DNA of 64,000 nt, taken from positions 48,174,352 to 48,238,351 of the forward strand of contig OX235270.1 in the NCBI GenBank assembly GCA_944472135.2, read 5' to 3'. A model generated the notes under the pieces. It was not told the DNA's origin. It saw nothing but the letters and a program-made list of their open reading frames with translations, and did no database searches. A program made the translations under genes and the position numbers. Of the stretch, positions 57,924 through 64,000 are shown one piece after another (position 1 is the first letter of the stretch; the number at the start of each line of letters is the position of its first letter). The DNA is from Trichobilharzia regenti. Its lineage: Eukaryota > Platyhelminthes > Trematoda > Strigeidida > Schistosomatidae.

Positions 57924-59179
57924 ATAATGAAATTATATTCTACCACAGCGCACATGCTTTATTCATACATACGTTTGCACTGCGTGTCACGAAAAGCATT
58001 TCCAAAAGGTTGCAGACATTTATCAACAGTTGCCTCCGCTCCGTACTGAAGATCAAATTGCCGTTTGGCCGTTTGTCCTCTCTCAATGAAAGCAAGAATA
58101 AAAATGCGGAAGTGAAATGTGCGTACATTGTACGAGGCTAGGTGGGAGGGCTACCCAGGTAGCCAAAGAAATGAGATTTGATATAGAAGTGATGGGTATC
58201 TGCGAGAGAAGGTAGGATGGATTTGAACTATCAAAATTGTCAGCTGGTGAGTCATTAATCTACGCCGGTCACCAACTCACATGACAACGACGAGCCCACT
58301 GACGGAGTGGCTATAAAGATGTCACGAGTGGTAGTCAACGCCCTAATGCAGTGGGAACCAATTTCATCCAGGATTACGAAAGCAAGATTCAACCCAAAAA
58401 GAATGAGGGTCACAATTATCTAATGCTACGCAACTACAAACAACTCTGATTAAGAGAAGAAAGAAGATTTCTGTGGACAAGATTCTTAAAGACGACATCA
58501 AAGTCCCCATGGGTGATATGAATGCAAGCCAAACTGGGAGCAGATAACACAGGAAGACAACTCATCATAGGTCGGGAGGCCGTCGGAAAAATGAATGTGA
58601 ACGGAGAACTCTTCGCAGACTTCTGCGCTTTCGATGATTTGGTGGTCGGAAGCAGTGCATACAACCACAAGGATATACAGAAAACGACATGGATTTCGCC
58701 CGATGGACTTCGTCTCAATGCTGCTCAAGGAAGTTGAGAAGCAGCTAGCCTGATGGACACAAATAAAAGTATAAAGTTGGTGAACTGTGGTAGAGTATAA
58801 TTCCATTATGGGTAAAATTTATTTTGATAAAGTCTCACAGCATGGAGGATTTCATCATGAGCTGACATCAGTTAGACAACCAGTGGAAAACCTGGGAGTA
58901 CTGCTGAAGAGTCCCAAACTAGGACAAAACAGCTGTCCAGTACTCCCAGGTTTTCCAGTGGTTCTCTAACTGATGTCAGCTCATGATGAAATCCTCCATG
59001 CAATCAAACGAAATCCCTACAAAACCGATACTTGAAAGTCTCACAGCATTATACAGTCATACATACTGATGACGTTTCGAGCACAATTTATTGCTCATAA
59101 TCATATCGAGTGATATGACATATCAGTAAAAATTACTGTATGACACTGTGAGACTTTGTCAAAATAAATTTTTCCCATA
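57924..59179. mobile_element. Permuted composite E, array spacer 3
   Basis: As the other spacers, but the endonuclease relic at 58522-58737 has GRQLIIGREA and a CCGTCGG spelling shared with the copy at 41940-42155. The insertion boundary with R is again TTTTTCCCATA / TATTTTGGCGG. Confidence 0.88.
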
Positions 59180-59411
59180 TATTTTGGCGGCCTGCTTAAA
59201 TCTTGGGCTACCAATTACGTTAAACAATACAAACCATATTGCATCTAATTTCTCATTTCTAATTGATATTTTAATCAATAAATCTTATTCAAATATGACC
59301 TCAAATCGGATTATTTATTCTCGTGAATATCTAATATCTTTAAAACCTACTGATCTGCAACTCCATAAAAAGACAAGAAAAAGCATCATGCCGGCTGGCA
59401 GAGAGCATTAA
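59180..59411 (+). pseudogene. Possible ORF1 C-terminal remnant of LINE R
   Basis: From the R boundary, one frame stays open through NHIASNFSFLIDILINKSYS and SLKPTDLQLHKKTRKSIMPA to a stop at 59411, 20 bases before the EN-RT start. In copies 2 and 3 the same frame ends earlier at a shared TAA. It may be the tail of an ORF1 cut by 5' truncation, or just leader sequence. No domain is recognisable. Confidence 0.3.
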
Positions 59412-59431
59412 AAAATACCCCTATTCAATTC

Positions 59432-62092
59432 ATGACTGTTCCCGCAATTATGAGTACCAATTGTCGCTCCCTGCCGGCTAAAATTAACTGTCTTCAATCG
59501 CTGGTGTCTTCCATTATATATCATAATACTGGGATCATATCACTTCAAGAAACATGGCTTCATGATCTATATGATGACAATCTAGTGTATCTAAATAATT
59601 TCAAACTATTCAGACAAGATCGGTGTAGTTCCAGGAAGAAACGCGGTGGCGGTGTCGCCATCTTCATCAATTCACAATGGTGTACGTCTAATAATGTATG
59701 TTTCAAATTCTCTAGTGACAATATTGACTGTCTCACCGTTAAGTGTCGACCTAAACATTTGTCAAAATACAACTACATTTACATCTCGAACATGTATATT
59801 GCTCCTGGATGCAACTCCACAGAATTATCTTTATTTGCGGATGAATTTACTTCCCTTGCTGCCACCTCCTTCGGAAATTCCTTGTCTATAGTTACTGGTG
59901 ATTTTAATTCTAGTGACCACAGCTTCCTAATTTCACTTGGACACGATAATATTGTCAACTTCCCGACTAGAATGGACAACACTCTTGATCTTGTGTTTAC
60001 AAACGATGCAGGAATATTTGAAGCTCGAAAAAGAGCCCCACTACTAAATTCAGATCACTGTATCATAAGAATATTGCCCAAAGTATATGGAAAGCAGCAC
60101 AAAAGGGTCTTCTCATACCTTGGAAAGAAAACACAACACAGATGTTATTCCCATGACAACATACTGAACCTAAGGTCCATGTTAAAAGACACAAACTGGG
60201 ATCTATTTACTGAACAAGCTCTTGATAACACAATTGCCAACATAACACATTATCTTAATTTCTGTCTTGATGTTTGTTGTCCAAAAGAGACAATCTTCTT
60301 AAAATTCGATCGCTTCTCCTCTTCTCAACTCAAAAAGCTCCGCCGTGAAAAAGAAAGGTTGTTCAAAATGAAAAACAAATCTGGTGTTAAGAGAATGAAC
60401 ACTTTGATTAAGCTTGAATTACAAAGATTGAATGCTCTCTATAACCAGAAGTTTCTTTCATGTAAATCCCCATCAAATATGTGGAAGTTATTAAAGGAAA
60501 TCACAGGTGGTAAGCAAATGTTGAATGATATTTCTGTAGATGTTAACATGCTTAATGAATCCTTCATATGTATCCCAGCAAATGTTATGATTCCTAACTC
60601 AAATAGTGTAAACAATGACTGCTTCTCATGCTTTAACACGAATGATGTCCTCAAGTGTCTTCAATCTCTCAAGCCTACTCAGTCCCTCGGTCCTGATGGT
60701 GTTCCTGCTGTTATCCTTAAGAAGTGTGCCGACATCTTGTGTTCCCCGCTAACTGACATTTTCAACGAATCGTTTTCCAAAAGTATTATACCTGAATCAT
60801 GGAAAAACATCAAGATCGTTCCAGTGCCTAAATCTACAAGTGGACCTAATGTTAAGTTTAGACCCATTTCAATTACCTCACCCTTCTTGAAAGTTATGGA
60901 AAGACTTATTTTACTTAATCTTGATCCCTCTTTAAAACCTTTCAACGACCCCAACCAGTTTGCTTATAAACATAGTAGGAGTACGTTAGATGCCGCTGTC
61001 GTCCTCCACCATAGCATAGTCTCTAGTTTAGATAAAGGAGCTAAATACGTTCGCTGTGCCTTCCTTGATTACACATCTGCATTTGACTCTGTTCCCAGGT
61101 CTCTCTTGCTAAGTAAGCTTGCTGCAACACAGGCTGAAAGCTGGACAAATAAGTGGTTGCATTCCTATTTTTCTGAAAGGAAGCAGTACACCGTCTACAA
61201 TGGAAAATCCTCCACTACCTCACTTACTTTAGCTGGTGTTCCTCAAGGTGCTGTTCTTTCTCCCTTTCTGTTTTCGTTTTTCTTACATGACTTGCCTCAT
61301 TCTGATGTAGCCACTTTTGTTAAGTATGCCGATGACCTCTCGGTTTCTATGCCTGTCAACTCTCAGTCAGATTGTTCCAAATTAAATAGCTTTCTGTCGG
61401 AAATTAGTCAGTGGTCCTCTTCAAACGGTCTTAATCCGTCTAAATGTCAGGTAGTCAATTTCACTTTCAGACGTAAATGTGACCTACAGCAACTAGTTAG
61501 CTCACATGGCCCCACTCTCATTGACGGCACAGAGGTTGAAAATACATCTAATGTCAAGTACCTTGGGCTGAGTTTTTCCACCGATCTTTCCTGGTCTTCC
61601 CACATCTTGCTAGTTACTAGAAAGATGTTTCGCTTAACGTTCTACATTAGGAAATTTAGGCAGTCTGGCATAAAGAAGTCTTTGCTTTCTCAGTTTGTAA
61701 ATTCTTGTATTCTACCCATCCTCCTTTACTGCTCCCCATTAGTCTTTCCTGGACTACTTAAGAAAGACTTTGCTTCGCTGAGAAGGGCACTAAAATCTGT
61801 TAGTAGGGCAAGTGGGATATCGTTAAACCAACTGGTTAACACTATTGTAGATAGACATATAATGTCATGTAAGAAACTAGCGAATACAATATTGTCGGAC
61901 CCCGAGCATCCTCTCTATACGCATCTATCTCCTTGCATTTCATCTGGTAGAACTAGAAGCAGCTATAGGAGGCTATATGCTAGGACTACCAAATACAAAA
62001 ACTCCACAATACCATATCTGGCACAGCTGTTATGTGATGAGAAATCCGTTAGGTATGACACGATAAACTTACTGCGGCACTCTAACAAATAG
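59432..62092 (+). CDS. LINE R endonuclease-reverse transcriptase, intact (886 aa)
   Basis: The only complete frame among the four R copies. The apurinic-type endonuclease occupies about residues 1-215: NCRSL at 10-14, QETW at 39-42 (catalytic Glu), GGGVAIF at 72-78, GDFN at 156-159, LDLVFTN at 185-191 and SDH at 207-209. A basic linker (300-330) precedes RT: FRPISIT at 476-482, CAFLDYTSAFD at 542-552 (motif A), GVPQGAVLSP at 602-611 and YADD at 632-635 (catalytic). The C-terminus is SDPEHPLYTHLSPCISSG to LLRHSNK. Target-primed reverse transcription is the expected activity. I place it in the CR1/jockey superfamily by motif style, without a search. The 3' untranslated region ends with GGAATAAAGCTGTTAATATT, the tail copied by SINE-B. 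A start at the first ATG (59432) or the ATG at 59450 is equally possible. Confidence 0.9.
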   Translation: MTVPAIMSTNCRSLPAKINCLQSLVSSIIYHNTGIISLQETWLHDLYDDNLVYLNNFKLFRQDRCSSRKKRGGGVAIFINSQWCTSNNVCFKFSSDNIDCLTVKCRPKHLSKYNYIYISNMYIAPGCNSTELSLFADEFTSLAATSFGNSLSIVTGDFNSSDHSFLISLGHDNIVNFPTRMDNTLDLVFTNDAGIFEARKRAPLLNSDHCIIRILPKVYGKQHKRVFSYLGKKTQHRCYSHDNILNLRSMLKDTNWDLFTEQALDNTIANITHYLNFCLDVCCPKETIFLKFDRFSSSQLKKLRREKERLFKMKNKSGVKRMNTLIKLELQRLNALYNQKFLSCKSPSNMWKLLKEITGGKQMLNDISVDVNMLNESFICIPANVMIPNSNSVNNDCFSCFNTNDVLKCLQSLKPTQSLGPDGVPAVILKKCADILCSPLTDIFNESFSKSIIPESWKNIKIVPVPKSTSGPNVKFRPISITSPFLKVMERLILLNLDPSLKPFNDPNQFAYKHSRSTLDAAVVLHHSIVSSLDKGAKYVRCAFLDYTSAFDSVPRSLLLSKLAATQAESWTNKWLHSYFSERKQYTVYNGKSSTTSLTLAGVPQGAVLSPFLFSFFLHDLPHSDVATFVKYADDLSVSMPVNSQSDCSKLNSFLSEISQWSSSNGLNPSKCQVVNFTFRRKCDLQQLVSSHGPTLIDGTEVENTSNVKYLGLSFSTDLSWSSHILLVTRKMFRLTFYIRKFRQSGIKKSLLSQFVNSCILPILLYCSPLVFPGLLKKDFASLRRALKSVSRASGISLNQLVNTIVDRHIMSCKKLANTILSDPEHPLYTHLSPCISSGRTRSSYRRLYARTTKYKNSTIPYLAQLLCDEKSVRYDTINLLRHSNK

Positions 62093-62408
62093 TCGCATTA
62101 GTTTTTGTTTTCCTTTCCTCGTTACTATTACACTGTTGTTCTCATCTTCTATCACACATCAACTTTATATTTCATATCCTGTGGTGCATTGTTTGAAATG
62201 AAATACTCTACGCTGTTTTTTCCCAATTTTTTATTTATTTATTTTATTTATTTATGACTTATTTATTTTATTTATTTATCTTTGATTTTTAAAAGTCTTA
62301 TATAAACTATGAGGTAATTAGATGCAATATACTGTAATGCACGCTGAAAATTCCATACCTGTACCACAAATACCGTTTGGAATAAAGCTGTTAATATTAT
62401 TATTATTA
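62093..62408 (+). other. LINE R 3' untranslated region and (ATT)n tail
   Basis: Contains TTTATT-rich tracts at 62230-62282, then GCTGAAAATTCCATACCTG, GGAATAAAGCTG and an (ATT)n tail. Unique sequence starts at about 62409. This terminus is the same in all R copies and is mirrored in SINE-B. Confidence 0.85.
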
Positions 62409-62815
62409 AAATTCCTTGATTTCGTCTTTTTGGCAGAAATTTATAGTGAATTCCACTTTGATATCAACTATTATTCCCACCAAGGATCACCTCGATTTTA
62501 GAGGTATTGAAAATTCCAAGACACTAAGACTACCCGTTTGATAAATTTATTGAACTAGTAATACGTTTATGAGTAATCGTTATCTAGTATTGTTTTTCTT
62601 ACTGCTTGCCTGGGTTCCGATGATCTGGAGGCAAATATCTGTTGTCAATCTGATTATCAATTAAATAACATCAATTGTGTTAACTAATGAATGTCAGGCC
62701 ATTTTTCTTACCACTAAAACAATTACACTTAATCTTCGCTTCTGAAAAACGTATACTAGTTTGTTTGCGAAATTTAAAACTACCATGCATATTTTCCTGT
62801 TTGACCATGCATTAA
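62409..62815. other. Non-coding right flank of the array
   Basis: Unique AT-rich sequence. It shows no E sequence, unlike the flank of the other R copies. Confidence 0.5.
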
Positions 62816-62817
62816 TA

Positions 62818-62896
62818 ACAGTTAGAGAAATACTGAGAACCAGGGAGTATTGGACAGCTGTGTCATCGTAGTTTGGGAATCATTGGCAGTACGCAC

Positions 62897-62900
<4 letters not shown>
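62818..62900 (-). repeat. Decayed Sm-alpha-like / G relic
   Basis: On the minus strand, GGTGCGTACTGCC, ATTCCCAAACTACGATGAC, ACAGCTGTCCAATACTCC and CTGGTTCTCAGTATTTCTC follow the order of the hammerhead centre and right arm of G. The core is destroyed. Confidence 0.6.

Positions 62901-62936
<36 letters not shown>
62897..62936. repeat. (TA)n microsatellite
   Basis: About 19 TA units directly next to the SINE relic. Confidence 0.95.
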
Positions 62937-63083
62937 CTGTCACTGCTATTATCAACTTGATGTGTTTGTATGCCAGAGTAGAGTAACAGGCAGAATAGAT
63001 AGAGATTCGATACGAGTTGGATAAAACTGGTGACTTGGACAAGAATGTTTCTTACCTTATTTGTGTGGGTGAATTTGATTATT

Positions 63084-63103
63084 ACACACACACACACACA
63101 CAA
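63084..63103. repeat. (CA)n microsatellite
   Basis: About 9-10 CA units. Confidence 0.9.
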
Positions 63104-63104
63104 A

Positions 63105-63830
63105 CAGCATAGCATATGTTTGTTTATAAGACTATGCATTGATCTATATTTAATGATTTATTTTTTCATTCATTATGGACTCTGAAGGACTATTGAAGAA
63201 GATATGACAGGAGAAAAGGAGAGGGATGAATAAATACAGAAAACGTTGAAAACATTTATTTCCCGTTACGAATTTAAAACAAGCAATAAAAATTAATAAA
63301 GCAGGATTTAATGAATTCATCAAATTTCGGTAGAACTCTTAAGATTATCTTAACTCACTTCAACACTATTAAAATTGTTATTATAACTATTACTATTGAT
63401 ATTAGTCTGTTTGCAATTCGCGTTATATCCCCTAATGACTAAATGTTTATCTAAGTGATGTAATTGAAGCGTAATGCAATTTATCTTAATTTTGGTCTCT
63501 CATACTCTCTCTCGCCTTATCTATTTGAACATGACCTATAAAACATTCGCACGTGTCTTTCTGCATGACTAATTCAATGTAGTTTATTTACTTGTCAGTT
63601 TTACATCTCCCAATGTAACTTCAAAAGTGTATATATCCGTGTATGTAGAGTTTTTCAGCTGACAAGTTCTACAGAATATGTTGTTTGTCTGATGTTAAAA
63701 TGAGTTGAGCTAAGAAAAATATATTAGGGTGCAGCAGGTCGGTTGTCAGGACAAATACTCGCCGAAGATATTGGCTAGTGGTTGCGTTATATCGTGAATT
63801 GGCAGAGGTTAGAATTCATGGGCCGTTGCA
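63105..63830. other. Non-coding stretch
   Basis: No recognised repeat or coding signal. Confidence 0.4.
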
Positions 63831-63834
63831 TCAG

Positions 63835-64000
63835 GTCCCAGTGACTTAATGGTGTACGAGCTCGCCTTGTAACCAGAAGGTCCTGGGTTCGAAACTCGGT
63901 GGGTGCGCACTGATGAAGAGTCCCAAACTAGGATGAAACACAGCTGTCCAGTACTCCCAGGTTTTTCAATGGTTCTCTAACTAACGTCAACTCATGATGA
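63835..64000 (+). mobile_element. Sm-alpha-like SINE, cut by window end
   Basis: The tRNA-like head has AATGGTGTACGAGCTCGCC and GGGTTCGAAACTCGG (B box at about 63890). A hammerhead region follows: ACTGATGAAGAGTCCC, stem II closing CTAGGAT, then GAAAC, ACAGCTGTC and CAGTACTCC. In register with the G copies the core is ATGAAGA, so C3 is changed, while GAAA is intact, the opposite damage to that in G. The tail GGTTTTTCAATGGTTCTCTA to CTCATGATGA equals the right arm of G. Confidence 0.78.

Larger units (their letters stand above)
47773..62408 (+). repeat. Tandem array, period 4,483-4,484 bp, ~3.3 units
   Basis: Identical landmarks recur at fixed spacing: the end of the RT frame at 48750, 53234 and 57717; the start of the EN frame at 50466, 54949 and 59432. 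The layout is R(partial, 47773-48956), E(48957-50212)-R(50213-53440), E(53441-54696)-R(54697-57923), E(57924-59179)-R(59180-62408). The first copy begins inside the RT domain. The last ends at the native (ATT)n tail of R with unrelated DNA after it. In the spacer, E is circularly permuted relative to 10040-11865. Confidence 0.92.

Noticed and set aside
50213..62408. Independent insertion of three R elements at the same target
   Set aside because: All three have the same permuted E spacer, the same 5' boundary and (copies 1-3) the same frameshift; duplication explains this with far fewer events.
1..64000. CRISPR array, bacterial operons or prophage
   Set aside because: No short regularly spaced direct repeats, no Shine-Dalgarno-like gene packing, and eukaryotic retroelements throughout.

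Overview
The window looks like a piece of a flatworm genome, most likely a blood fluke (Schistosomatidae). It is AT-rich and I found no host gene. Nearly everything recognisable is a retroelement: Penelope-like elements (PLEs) encoding reverse transcriptase plus GIY-YIG nuclease, RTE/BovB-type LINEs, a second LINE of the CR1/jockey superfamily (called R here), LTR-like repeats, and several tRNA-headed SINEs, some carrying hammerhead ribozyme (HHR) motifs of the schistosome Sm-alpha type. The taxonomic call rests on this combination, not on a search.

Layout. 1-8 kb: decayed RTE LINE on the minus strand, SINE-B, an Sm-alpha-like SINE and a PLE relic. 8.4-12.2 kb: RTE 3' end, an internally deleted PLE with ~250 bp inverted ends, then a composite RTE element (called E) carrying nested inserts. 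15.5-18 kb: a PLE with a long RT/GIY-YIG frame and ~170 bp terminal inverted repeats. 19-28 kb: palindromic SINE derivatives, a 55 bp-arm hairpin, head-to-head HHR SINEs, two PLE relics (one split by an LTR-like repeat) and SINE-A. 29-32 kb: two head-to-head RTE 3' pieces and an RTE endonuclease region. 33-41 kb: an isolated HHR, SINE-A, an inverted pair of LTR-like repeats and SINE-B. 41-45.7 kb: an inverted copy of the 9.2-11.9 kb composite, continuing into the best preserved PLE. 46.3-47.2 kb: another PLE relic. 47.8-62.4 kb: a tandem array with a 4,483-4,484 bp period. The window ends in an Sm-alpha-like SINE cut by its edge.

The most interesting structure is the array. Each unit is a LINE (R) inserted in composite E, but E is circularly permuted relative to its dispersed copies, so the whole E+R composite was duplicated head-to-tail after R inserted. 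Only the last R copy has an intact 886-codon EN-RT frame. The first three share a frameshift, and the third carries an apparent ~1 kb conversion tract from a copy like the last. The insertion order can be read directly: RTE LINE, then a PLE-derived fold-back element (F), then a palindromic SINE derivative (G) with a 14 bp target duplication, then R, then tandem amplification.

A second theme is SINE/LINE pairing. SINE-A looks like a tRNA-like head fused to 5'- and 3'-terminal segments of the RTE LINE. SINE-B looks like a tRNA-like head fused to 5'- and 3'-terminal segments of R. The LINE proteins would be expected to mobilise their matching SINEs, while the Sm-alpha-like SINEs and the PLEs carry self-cleaving ribozyme motifs in various states of decay.
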